From an uncultured Clostridia bacterium (lineage in GTDB: Bacteria > Bacillota > Clostridia > TANB77 > CAG-508), in the NCBI GenBank assembly GCA_944386755.1, contig CALXCF010000014.1, positions 1 through 42,851 of the forward strand: a stretch of DNA of 42,851 bases, in the 5' to 3' direction. Positions 19,541 to 27,658 of this stretch are shown here, in pieces; positions within the stretch are counted from its first letter, which is position 1, and each line of letters opens with the position of its first letter. A program made the translations under genes and the position numbers. A model generated the notes under the pieces. The model was not told the DNA's origin, did not search any database, and was given only the letters and a program-made list of their open reading frames with translations.

Positions 19541-20096
19541 TTAAACCTTCTTTTTTAAGAAAATAAGATTTGCTCTTCCATATTTTCTTTCATCTATAAT
19601 ATCTATATCTAAATTTTCTAGTTGTTCTTTTATTTCTTCTTTTTGGTCTGTTTCTATTATTATTATACTATCAGTTTTTAAGATTTCCTTTTTAATTAAT
19701 AGTTTGATTGCATCAATTGCGTAATTTGTTTTATATGGTGGGTCTAAATATACAATATCTACTTTGTCTTTTAGTTTATTTTCTATTAGTTCATTAAATT
19801 GCGTTTGATAAAGTTCTACTTTGTCTTGATATCCGTGTTTTTCCAATATTCTTTTTTATTATTTGTATTGCTTGTTTATTGTTATCACAAAGTATTGCTT
19901 TTTTTGCTCCTCTACTTACTGCTTCTAATCCTATTGCCCCACTTCCTGCAAATATGTCCAAAAAAATACTGTCTCTTATTTCTGATTGTATAATATTAAA
20001 TAGAGATTCTTTCACTCTATCTAGCGTAGGTCTTGTGTTTAATCCTTCTAGTGTATATAATTTTGTGCCACGCTTTTCTCCTGCAATAATTCTCAT
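19541..20096 (-). CDS. rsmD: 16S rRNA (guanine966-N2)-methyltransferase RsmD, with +1 shift at CGG
   Basis: RsmD methylates G966 of 16S rRNA with S-adenosylmethionine. The first part (20096 to ~19836, 87 codons) holds the start MRIIAGEKRGTKL, TRPTLDRVKESLF and the SAM loop IFAGSGAIGLEAVSRGA. The second part (~19831 to 19541) holds the catalytic DIVYLDPPYKT and the C-terminus. The two parts lie in different frames and overlap. Skipping the C of the in-frame CGG at 19833-19835 gives a single ~184-residue protein, the usual RsmD length. The zero-frame reading stops at 19794. An alternative junction is an extra G or A a few codons upstream. SD AAGGAAG before 20096. Confidence 0.85.
19832..19835 (-). 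other. Apparent +1 frameshift site CGGA in rsmD
   Basis: In the incoming frame the codons are AAA-ACA-CGG-ATA-TCA. In the outgoing frame they are ACA-C-GGA-TAT-CAA. Reading CGGA as one four-base codon, or skipping C, restores RsmD. The flank GGATATCAAGA closely matches the HD-gene site. Confidence 0.6.
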
Positions 20097-20175
20097 ATTA
20101 GTTTTTCTTCCTTTCTTGGCACAAATATAGTGTGCATAGTTATTTTCTTAAACTAATCCCTATTTTGATAATACT

Positions 20176-20203
20176 ATTTTATTCTTTTTTCAATCAAAGT
20201 CAA
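20176..20203 (-). promoter_or_regulatory. Sigma-A-type promoter upstream of rsmD
   Basis: Minus strand TTGACT (20198-20203), a 16-base spacer, then TAAAAT (20176-20181), about 80 bases upstream of the rsmD start and downstream of the divIVA terminator. It would drive rsmD, the coiled-coil gene and possibly ftsK. Confidence 0.6.
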
Positions 20204-20249
20204 TAGTATTAATAGAAATGTAACATATATTTAATAGTTCTGTAATATA

Positions 20250-20284
20250 AAAACAAAAAATAAGACTATCTTTTTGGATAGTCC
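20250..20284 (-). terminator. Rho-independent terminator after divIVA
   Basis: Stem GACTATC/GATAGTC (20264-20270 with 20277-20283), followed on the minus strand by a T-rich tail over 20250-20262. It ends the sepF-divIVA unit. Confidence 0.8.
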
Positions 20285-20305
20285 TCATCTTTTGTAATAA
20301 ATAAT

Positions 20306-20761
20306 TTATGCATCATCTTTGTTAATATCTTTTAATAATTCTAGTTGAGAAATTAATAATGATTCCATTTTTGCTTTATATATATCAAACTGTTTTTTTA
20401 CGTCTTCTAATTCTTTCTTTTTTGCAACTATTTCATTATCTAAATTACTTGCTTGTTTTTGAGCTGTTCCTTTTGCTTCATTTATTATTTGGTCTGCTTG
20501 TTGTCTAGCTACTTTTTTGACATCTTCAGCTGTTGATTGAGCCATTACTAATGTATTTTGAAGTGTTTCCTCTATTGTTTTGTAATGTTCCAAACTTTTA
20601 TTTAATTCTTCAACTTTATCTCTTAATTCATTTACTTCTTTATAGTTCTTTGTGTAATCTAATGTCAATTCGTCTAAAAAATCATCTACTTCTTCTACAT
20701 TGTATCCATTCATCATTTGCTTAGAAAATTTTTTATTTTCGATATCTAATGGTGTAATCAA
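20306..20761 (-). CDS. divIVA: DivIVA-family cell-division/polarity protein
   Basis: A ~151-residue protein. The N-terminal membrane-binding domain reads ITPLDIENKKFSKQMMNGYN then EVDDFLDEL, the DivIVA signature. The rest is coiled coil with the usual Gln/Ala-rich stretch. It marks curved membrane at the septum and poles. The likely start is a TTG at 20761, nine bases after AAGGA, giving the typical N-terminus M-ITPLD; an ATG at 20770 sits too close to the SD. It lies directly downstream of sepF, a classic gram-positive order. Confidence 0.92.
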   Translation of the reverse strand: MITPLDIENKKFSKQMMNGYNVEEVDDFLDELTLDYTKNYKEVNELRDKVEELNKSLEHYKTIEETLQNTLVMAQSTAEDVKKVARQQADQIINEAKGTAQKQASNLDNEIVAKKKELEDVKKQFDIYKAKMESLLISQLELLKDINKDDA

Positions 20762-20798
20762 ATTTATCATTCCTTCCCTTAGGTATAAAATAGTGTTA

Positions 20799-21287
20799 TT
20801 AGTTTATTCCATTATTTTTTAACCAAGATACAGAAAGTTTGCTTTTCATTTCTTCTCTTGCCATTTCATTTGTAATTTCATAATTTGATGGTGCAACTAA
20901 GAATATTGAGTTTGAAACTTTTTGGATATATCCATCTAATGCATATACTCCACCACTAATAAAGTCAACAATTCTTCTTGCTACATCTTTGTTAACATAC
21001 TCTAAATTTACTATAACAGATTTTTTCTCTTTTAAGAAACTACATATTTCATCTGATTGTTCAAATGTAGTTGGTTGTGATATAACCATTTTTATTGCAT
21101 TTGTTTGAGTTTGTGGCATAGAAACTACTTTTTCTCTATCCTTATTTTTTCTTCCAAATAGTTTTTTATCTTCTACCTCTTCTTCCTCGTCATCATATTC
21201 ATAGATGTTTTCATCCTCGTATTCTTCTGGCTCAGCAGAGTCCATCCCAAATAAATCCCATACTTTATTCATTAAAGCTCCTGACAT
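20799..21287 (-). CDS. sepF: Cell-division protein SepF
   Basis: A 162-residue protein. A short N-terminal membrane-anchoring helix (MNKVWDLFGMD) and an acidic linker with runs of D/E (~20-45) precede the SepF core (VVSMPQ, then RIVDFISGGVYALDG and FLVAPSNYEI). SepF tethers FtsZ to the membrane. The ATG follows TAGGAGGT. Confidence 0.93.
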   Translation of the reverse strand: MSGALMNKVWDLFGMDSAEPEEYEDENIYEYDDEEEEVEDKKLFGRKNKDREKVVSMPQTQTNAIKMVISQPTTFEQSDEICSFLKEKKSVIVNLEYVNKDVARRIVDFISGGVYALDGYIQKVSNSIFLVAPSNYEITNEMAREEMKSKLSVSWLKNNGIN

Positions 21288-21412
21288 AAAAAAACCTCCT
21301 AAATTTACTTCCTTTGTTTTGACATACTAAGTATCTACTTTTTTTGCCATAATGTCAATATTTTTTACGAATGTAATTAAATCTTAATATTTTTGTAATA
21401 TTTTTGTAATAT

Positions 21413-22708
21413 TTATTCTACTTCACTTAAATCTGGATTTAGTATAATTTCATCATATAAAGAAATCTTTCTATATGAATTTATTTTTTCATTTGAAAAG
21501 CCTAATTCTTTTAATTCTTCTGTTGTATACGGTTGTACAATAGAGTAATCTTCCCCTTGTTTTGTAACATTTACAAGTATTTTGTTTAAATATCCAGCTC
21601 TATTTCTAACAACATATTTTAGTCCATCTATTTCTACAATAGCTTCATTTGGTATTTTTAATCCGGTTTCATCCCACCATATTAAATCAAATGATATTTT
21701 TCTGTAATTTATAAGTTCTTCTATTTGTTCATTAACTTTTAATATTAACAAAACCTCATTTTCATTCTCTTGTGATATGCTGGTTATTTCTGCTGATATT
21801 TCTGCATTATTTGATAATCTAATTTTTACATCATCACCTACTTCAGCCTGTTTTGCTTCTTCTGATGATGATATTGTTGCAATGTAGCATGCAAAATTGT
21901 CGATAACTTTACCCGCTTCTTCACTTGTTGCTACAATCTCTCCAGTTTTTAAGTTTAGATTTTCTAAAAACTCTTTATTGATGCTGCCAAAATTATCTGG
22001 TGTTAAAGTTTCTTCTAATCCATCAACTTTATATGATACTATTCCACTCATTGGTGCTTTAACATATTCAGCACCTGAATTTAACTGACTTTCATATTGT
22101 TTTCTTTCTTCTATCAACTGATTTAAGTATGATCCTTTTGGACTTAAGTCTCCTGCTATTTTAGCCTTTCTAGTAATCAGATTGTCAATTTCTTTTTTGT
22201 ATTCAGTTAGTGTTGTTACATCTGTAATTTTATTAATTTCTTTTAATTTTTCATCTATTTGATCTTCTAAAGATTTCATGTCAGCTGAAAATATACTTGT
22301 ATCTTCTGTCATTGCTGTTTGTATTTGTTCATCTAGTTCAGCAATTTTTTGTTTCAAATTTTCTTCATTTGTACTGTAATATCTAAATATATTTTCATCT
22401 TTAGCCGCTCTTTCTCCTTCTGCTTTTATTTGCTCCATTCCGTTTTTATAGTTATTTCCTCTTACTACCGTTTCTTTTCTTATAACATATCCAATGTCTG
22501 TTTCTTCTTGATATAATGTTCCTTCTTCTATTGTAAATATGTTTGTTGGCTCTTTAATAAGAAGATATATCGCATATACAACATAAATAAGAACTGCCAC
22601 AATTATGACATTTAATACTATCTTCTTTTTTTGATTTACTGTTGTTTTTTTAGTTGTTTTCACTTGTTCTTTATTTTGCTTTTCCAATATCTTCTTCATT
22701 CCTTTCAT
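21413..22708 (-). CDS. HlyD-family periplasmic-adaptor-like membrane protein
   Basis: A 431-residue protein with one N-terminal membrane segment (KIVLNVIIVAVLIYVVYAIYL) and a coiled-coil hairpin at ~110-205. A lipoyl/barrel-sandwich half motif follows (EYVKAPMSGIVSYKVDG) and a beta-barrel C-terminus (GLKIPNEAIVEIDGLKYV). It resembles HlyD/MacA adaptors. No partner transporter is adjacent; it sits upstream of sepF in a division cluster, so an envelope role is likely. The start is uncertain: the ATG at 22708 has no clear SD, and the next ATG directly abuts AAAGGA. Confidence 0.78.
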   Translation of the reverse strand: MKGMKKILEKQNKEQVKTTKKTTVNQKKKIVLNVIIVAVLIYVVYAIYLLIKEPTNIFTIEEGTLYQEETDIGYVIRKETVVRGNNYKNGMEQIKAEGERAAKDENIFRYYSTNEENLKQKIAELDEQIQTAMTEDTSIFSADMKSLEDQIDEKLKEINKITDVTTLTEYKKEIDNLITRKAKIAGDLSPKGSYLNQLIEERKQYESQLNSGAEYVKAPMSGIVSYKVDGLEETLTPDNFGSINKEFLENLNLKTGEIVATSEEAGKVIDNFACYIATISSSEEAKQAEVGDDVKIRLSNNAEISAEITSISQENENEVLLILKVNEQIEELINYRKISFDLIWWDETGLKIPNEAIVEIDGLKYVVRNRAGYLNKILVNVTKQGEDYSIVQPYTTEELKELGFSNEKINSYRKISLYDEIILNPDLSEVE

Positions 22709-22727
22709 TGGTTAGTTTGGTTAATTT

Positions 22728-22817
22728 GGTCAGTTCAGGTTTTGACTGACCATTTTTGGCTAATTGGGGACAGGTACGGTGTAACCATTTTTGGCTAAAA
22801 GAAACCTGTCCCCAATT
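22728..22817. repeat. Dispersed GGGGAC palindrome, family C, with extra hairpin
   Basis: ATTGGGGACAGGT (near 22763) pairs with ACCTGTCCCCAAT (22804-22816). Beside it lies a separate hairpin GGTCAGT/ACTGACC (22728-22734 with 22745-22751). CCATTTTTGGCTAA is repeated directly at 22750 and 22785. The element touches the TAA stop of miaA. Confidence 0.75.
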
Positions 22818-23802
22818 AACCACCACAAATTATTTTTATATTATAATTTGTTGGCTTTTCCCCATCTAGCCAAATAGTTTGCTTGTTTTTTCTAAACCAT
22901 GTTAGTTGCCTTTTTGCATAATGTCTTGTTTCTTTTTTTATTTTTTCTATCATTTCTTCTTTTGTACAATTTCCTTTTAGATATTCCACAACTTCTTTAT
23001 ATCCTAATCCTTGCATTGCTGTTGGAAATTTATTATATTTTTTTGATATTTTCTCAACTTCTTCTATCAATCCTTGTTCTACCATGTTATCTACTCTTTT
23101 ATTTATTCTTTCATATAGAGTTTCTCTATCCCAATTAATAGCATAAACTTTGTAATCATATTCTACTTCTTTTTTTCTCGATTCAATTTCTTGCTGTGTT
23201 TTGTTTTTTCCTGTTGCATGATATATTTCTAAGATTCTTAGAATTCTTTTTGCATCATTTTTACTTATCTTTTCTATTGCTTGTGGATCTATTTCCTTTG
23301 CTTTTTCATATACATATTCCAAACCTTTTTCATCAACTATTCTTTCTAGTTCTTTACGATATTCTTCATCAAATTCTATTTCTGGATATTCTATTTCATA
23401 TATCAAACTATCAACATATAGTCCTGTGCCTCCAACAACAATTGGTGTTTTTCCTTTATTAATAATTTCTTTTATTGCTTTTTTTGCATCTTTTTTATAA
23501 TCTGCCACACTGTACCTTTCGTCAGGAGAAACAAAGTCTATTAAATAATGTTTTACTCCTTGCATTTCTTCAGGTGTTGGTTTTGCAGTTCCTATATTCA
23601 TGTCTTTATATACTTGCATTGAATCTGCTGATACTATTTCTCCATTTATTTTTTTTGCAAGTTCAATTGAAAGTCCTGTTTTTCCTGATGCTGTAGGTCC
23701 ACAAATTACTATTACTTGTTCCTTTTGTCCTTTTGGGGACATCTCAGTTTGTCCTATTGGGGACGTTTCCGTTTGGACATTTTTGTCCTTTTGAGGACAC
23801 AT
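22816..23802 (-). CDS. miaA: tRNA dimethylallyltransferase MiaA with repeat-derived N-terminus
   Basis: A ~328-residue enzyme that adds a dimethylallyl group to A37 of tRNAs reading UNN codons. The P-loop CGPTASGKTGLSIELA, SADSMQVYKDMNIGTAKP, GGTGLYVDSLIY and the zinc-free C-terminal part with HYAKRQLTWFRKN are clear. The strong SD GGAGGGAGGAA places the start at ATG 23802, which gives ~34 residues before the conserved core. These residues come from a GGGGAC palindrome and repeat the pattern SP-x-GQ-x-E (TSPIGQTE, MSPKGQKE). An internal ATG could give a shorter form but lacks a good SD. Confidence 0.92.
   Translation of the reverse strand: MCPQKDKNVQTETSPIGQTEMSPKGQKEQVIVICGPTASGKTGLSIELAKKINGEIVSADSMQVYKDMNIGTAKPTPEEMQGVKHYLIDFVSPDERYSVADYKKDAKKAIKEIINKGKTPIVVGGTGLYVDSLIYEIEYPEIEFDEEYRKELERIVDEKGLEYVYEKAKEIDPQAIEKISKNDAKRILRILEIYHATGKNKTQQEIESRKKEVEYDYKVYAINWDRETLYERINKRVDNMVEQGLIEEVEKISKKYNKFPTAMQGLGYKEVVEYLKGNCTKEEMIEKIKKETRHYAKRQLTWFRKNKQTIWLDGEKPTNYNIKIICGG
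23726..23800. repeat. Dispersed GGGGAC/GGACA repeat inside the miaA 5' end
   Basis: The stretch contains several GTCC/GGAC units (TTTTGGGGACAT, ATTGGGGACGTTT, TTTTGAGGACAC, TTTGTCC), the same vocabulary as the element at 40125-40250. It is read in frame as the N-terminus of MiaA. Confidence 0.65.
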
Positions 23803-23839
23803 CTTTATTCCTCCCTCCAATATTTCATCATTATAAATT

Positions 23840-24277
23840 CTAATTTGAATTCTGTAAAGAATGTTGTATATTTACTATTCCTTTTTGTGTGCTTTCCATA
23901 TATCCACATTCAAAAATTATACAAATTATTAATACTATTATCCATAAAATTATTCTATTTCTAATTTGATTTTTTTCTAAATCTCCATTTTTTGCTTTTT
24001 CCAATATTTTTGCTAGTTGTGGCATAATTATAATTCCATTAATTCCTGTAAAAATTGCTACTAATACATTTCTAATTAGCTGTGTTTGTCCTTGATGCTG
24101 ATATTGTATATTTCTTGTCGATATATTGAATGTTATTAGTGTTATTATGAATAAAATTAATAGTCCTACTATGATAAATATCACTTTTCGGCTTTTTTCA
24201 ATCTCTTCAAGGCTTTTCCAAGTCCAAGCTATGTTTATAAAGTATATAATCAATGCAATTACAATTATAAATGCCAT
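23840..24277 (-). CDS. Small integral membrane protein, unknown
   Basis: A 145-residue protein with four predicted membrane segments: 2-20, 30-52, ~65-90 and ~105-125. A soluble tail follows. No family is recognised. It lies between mutL (16 bases upstream) and miaA in the same direction. SD AAGGAAG before the ATG. It is not part of the usual mutL-miaA pair and probably entered that operon. Confidence 0.6.
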   Translation of the reverse strand: MAFIIVIALIIYFINIAWTWKSLEEIEKSRKVIFIIVGLLILFIITLITFNISTRNIQYQHQGQTQLIRNVLVAIFTGINGIIIMPQLAKILEKAKNGDLEKNQIRNRIILWIIVLIICIIFECGYMESTQKGIVNIQHSLQNSN

Positions 24278-24292
24278 ATTTTTCTTCCTTTC

Positions 24293-26788
24293 TTATTTTC
24301 TAGCAAATTTTCTTTCAATATCATACTTAGTCATTTTAATTACTGTTGGCCTTCCATGTGGGCATGTAAATGGATTTGGTAATTGAAGTAACTTATCCAT
24401 TAAACTTTCTACTTCTTCTTTTGTTAATGCCATATTTGCTTTTACTGCTGCTTTACATGCTACTGTTGCAATAAATTTTTCTTCTTTTTCTTGTTTCGCA
24501 GTTCTTGCAACTGTATTAATTTCATCTAGTGTTTCTAAGAATAGTTCTTTTGTATCTAAATCAATACATACAGTTGGCACTCCTGTTAGTTTAATTGTAT
24601 TTTCTCCAAATTCTTCTAAACTAAACCCTGCTTGTTCAAACATTTTCATATTATCTTTTGCTATGTCCATTTCTTTGTGTGTTAATGTTATTATGTCTGG
24701 TAATAGTAACATTTGTGAATCTTTGTTAGTTTCACTATAATAATTTTTCTTTACTTTTTCATACATTATTCTCTCATGTGCTGCGTGTTGGTCTAAAATG
24801 TACATTTCATTTCCTATTTCAAGTATTATATATGTTTTGAATACTATTCCGATAAATTTATATGTTGGTTTTTTGAATTCTTCTGTTTGGTCAAATACTG
24901 ATAAATTGTCTTTTACTATGTCTACTGCGCTCATTTTTGATTCTTGTTTTGCTTTTTCTTTCTCCTCTTCTGTTTCTTCTGTTATTGGTTTTCTTCCGAA
25001 CATTTTTGCATACATTTCGTTGAAATCCTCTGATACAACTTGTGGATTGTCATTTAACTCTTGCATTTTTTGTTTTATTTCAGTAAATTCTTTTTGAACT
25101 TCTTCGTCTTTTATTTCTTCAATTGCTTTATGAGCATCTGCAACTGGTTCTTTTTGTTGTTCTTTCTTTTCTTCTTTATTTGTTACGTTTTCTTCATCTT
25201 TGATTGCTTCGCCTTGTTGATTTTCTTTATTTCCAACATTTTGTTCTTCAATGTTTGCATTTTCTATGTTTGTTTTTTCTTCTTCAATCTCTTCCTTGTT
25301 TTCTATATTTTCATTATTATTTTCATTATTATTTTCATCATAGTTTCTATTTACATTTTCTTTATCTAACTTATATTCTTCACTATTATCTTTTAATGTT
25401 GCTGGTACAATATCTTTTTCTTGTAGCTCCTGTTCAATTTTTTCCTTCATTTTTCGCAATTGTGCTAAAACATCATATGTATCTAAAGGTTTGCTATAAT
25501 CAATTTCATTATTTTTTGTTTCTTCTTTTGGCATTTCTTGATTATCTGTTATGCTGTTTTCTATGTTACTATTTTTGCTTTTATATACATCTTCAATTAT
25601 ATTAGTTTTTATTTTACTTTCTTCATCTGTATATTCTTCAATTTGTTTTTCGTTTTGCTTTCTGAAAGAAAATAGTCCGCTTTGTTGCTGATTTTCTTTT
25701 TTAGATTCTCTTAAATTCTTCAATCTTTCATCAAAACTTAGTGCTCTTTTATTTATTGCTGTGCTTATTTCTTCTGCTTTTGAAGTATCTGCAACTAATT
25801 CACTTTTTAGTAGTGTATCCTTTATTGAATGATAAATTGCTTGAAATACTTTACTTTCTTCTTCAAATCTAACCTCTAGTTTTGCTGGATGTACGTTAAC
25901 ATCAACTTTTGCAGGATTCATTTCTATATTTAATACTACAAACCCAAATTTTCCTATTGGTATTAGTCCTTTATAGCTTTGTTCTGTTGCAGCTGTTAAA
26001 GTTTTGTCTTTGATATATCTTTTATTTACAAAGAATAGCTGATTAGAACGGTTTGACCTTGCTATTTCTGGTTTTCCTATTACTCCTGTTACATGTATAT
26101 CTTCATATTTGTAATCTACATCTAATATTGCATTTGCAACGTCTTTTCCATATATACTGTATATTACACTTTTCATGTCTCCATTGCCATTTGTTTGTAT
26201 TACTGTTTTTCCTGTGTTTATTAATTTTATTGCTATATTTGGATTTACTAAAGCGATTCTTGTTATTGCATCTTCAATATATCCTGCTTCTGTGTAATCT
26301 TTTTTCAAGAATTTGTATCTTACTGGTGTGTTGAAAAATAGGTTTCTTACTGTGATTGATGTTCCTACTTGGCAAGCTGTTTCTTCTTTTTCTAATATAT
26401 CTCCTGCTTGTACTACTATTTTATATCCTACATCTTGTTCTTTTGTTTTTGATATCATTTCTACATTTGCTATTGCTGCTATACTTGCTAATGCCTCACC
26501 TCTAAACCCCATTGATGTTACTGTGTCTAAATCATCTGCACTTCTGATTTTGCTTGTTGCATGTCTTTCGAATGCTATTTCTAAGTCGTCTTGTGCTATT
26601 CCTTTTCCATTGTCTGTTACTTTTATGTATGATATTCCTCCATTTTTTATTTCTACTGTTATGTTTGTTGCTCCTGCATCTATTGAGTTTTCTACCATTT
26701 CTTTTATTACAGATGCTGGTCTTTCTATTACTTCTCCTGCTGCTATTTTGTTTATTGTTAGTTCATCTAGTAATACTATATTTCCCAT
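24293..26788 (-). CDS. mutL: DNA mismatch repair protein MutL (endonuclease type)
   Basis: An 831-residue protein. The N-terminal GHKL ATPase is complete: MVENSIDAGA, DNGKGI, FERHATSKI, GFRGEALASIAA, and the DxNVHPAKxEVRF-like motif. The C-terminal domain carries the nicking-endonuclease motif DQHAAHERIMYE plus ACKAAVKAN and CPHGRP, so this MutL should nick DNA itself, as in bacteria without MutH. The linker (~345-640) is very long, rich in E, N and K, and explains the length of 831 against ~620-670 in relatives. The SD is GGAGG. mutS is not in the window. Confidence 0.96.
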   Translation of the reverse strand: MGNIVLLDELTINKIAAGEVIERPASVIKEMVENSIDAGATNITVEIKNGGISYIKVTDNGKGIAQDDLEIAFERHATSKIRSADDLDTVTSMGFRGEALASIAAIANVEMISKTKEQDVGYKIVVQAGDILEKEETACQVGTSITVRNLFFNTPVRYKFLKKDYTEAGYIEDAITRIALVNPNIAIKLINTGKTVIQTNGNGDMKSVIYSIYGKDVANAILDVDYKYEDIHVTGVIGKPEIARSNRSNQLFFVNKRYIKDKTLTAATEQSYKGLIPIGKFGFVVLNIEMNPAKVDVNVHPAKLEVRFEEESKVFQAIYHSIKDTLLKSELVADTSKAEEISTAINKRALSFDERLKNLRESKKENQQQSGLFSFRKQNEKQIEEYTDEESKIKTNIIEDVYKSKNSNIENSITDNQEMPKEETKNNEIDYSKPLDTYDVLAQLRKMKEKIEQELQEKDIVPATLKDNSEEYKLDKENVNRNYDENNNENNNENIENKEEIEEEKTNIENANIEEQNVGNKENQQGEAIKDEENVTNKEEKKEQQKEPVADAHKAIEEIKDEEVQKEFTEIKQKMQELNDNPQVVSEDFNEMYAKMFGRKPITEETEEEKEKAKQESKMSAVDIVKDNLSVFDQTEEFKKPTYKFIGIVFKTYIILEIGNEMYILDQHAAHERIMYEKVKKNYYSETNKDSQMLLLPDIITLTHKEMDIAKDNMKMFEQAGFSLEEFGENTIKLTGVPTVCIDLDTKELFLETLDEINTVARTAKQEKEEKFIATVACKAAVKANMALTKEEVESLMDKLLQLPNPFTCPHGRPTVIKMTKYDIERKFARK

Positions 26789-26891
26789 TTATTTTTCCTC
26801 CAAATTATTCCTTTATTCAATTTGATTCATATTATATCATTAGTTTTTTGTTTTTTGTATAGTTTTTTGGTAATTTTTTTATTTTTGGTTT

Positions 26892-26920
26892 CAAAAAGGC
26901 ATCCATCTATAGGATGCCTC
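26892..26920 (-). terminator. Rho-independent terminator after secF
   Basis: Stem AGGCATCC/GGATGCCT (26897-26904 with 26912-26919) with a 6- to 7-base loop and a T run on the minus strand, 10 bases after the secF-like stop. Confidence 0.85.
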
Positions 26921-26929
26921 TTAATTTTA

Positions 26930-27595
26930 TTATTTATCTTCTTTCTTTTCTGTTTTATTTTCTTCCAATCTTTTTTCAAATCTTGCTGTTAATCCAACCA
27001 TTGTTAATAGATATACTGCAAGAACCATTGGAATAGTTAATCTACCAAATGGAATTCTGGTAATTGCAATTATACTTATTAGTGTTGCTTGTGCTACAAG
27101 ATTTATTCCAATTGTTTTAGCAATTATTTTTATACTTCCTAATTTGTGATAACGTATTGCCATATATGCTAAGATAATTATTGTTGCAATTGCAAATGGC
27201 CATGCATATGGTTTAACAATATCTCTTGCTCTTGTGTGTGGTATATTTTCTATTTCTGTACTATCTGCTGATAGTTCTGTACCATATTTTTCATTTATTT
27301 TTGTTATTAAGTTTGATTTTTCTTCATCTGTGATTTCTTTTGCTGTTATGCTTACACTATCTTCAAATACTTCTACTTTTTGTATTATTACTTGTTTTCC
27401 TGGCATTACTTCATCTGTTATTGCTTTTATATCATTTATTTCAAATTCTTGTTCTATATATAGTTCAACTTTTTGTGATTTTTCATATTTTAAATCAAAA
27501 TTAAATCCTTTTGTTGCTATTATTATAATTCCAGCAATTATAATTATTGCTATTATTATGCTTAAAATTTTTGCTTTTTTACTTATATTTTTCAT
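26930..27595 (-). CDS. secF: SecF-like protein, short form
   Basis: A 221-residue protein with one N-terminal membrane segment (~8-28), an extracytoplasmic P4-like domain, then membrane segments from ~135. SecF proteins are normally ~290-310 residues with six membrane segments. Here only about four remain, and the sequence ends near the point where the conserved cytoplasmic-loop region would begin (GLTARFEKRLEEN). SecD/SecF assist protein export using the proton gradient. The identity rests mainly on adjacency to secD and weak similarity. Confidence 0.65.
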   Translation of the reverse strand: MKNISKKAKILSIIIAIIIIAGIIIIATKGFNFDLKYEKSQKVELYIEQEFEINDIKAITDEVMPGKQVIIQKVEVFEDSVSITAKEITDEEKSNLITKINEKYGTELSADSTEIENIPHTRARDIVKPYAWPFAIATIIILAYMAIRYHKLGSIKIIAKTIGINLVAQATLISIIAITRIPFGRLTIPMVLAVYLLTMVGLTARFEKRLEENKTEKKEDK

Positions 27596-27658
27596 TTATA
27601 TATCATTCCTTCCTTTGACAATTGTTTTACTGTTAGTTTTATTTAGTTTTGTTAAATG

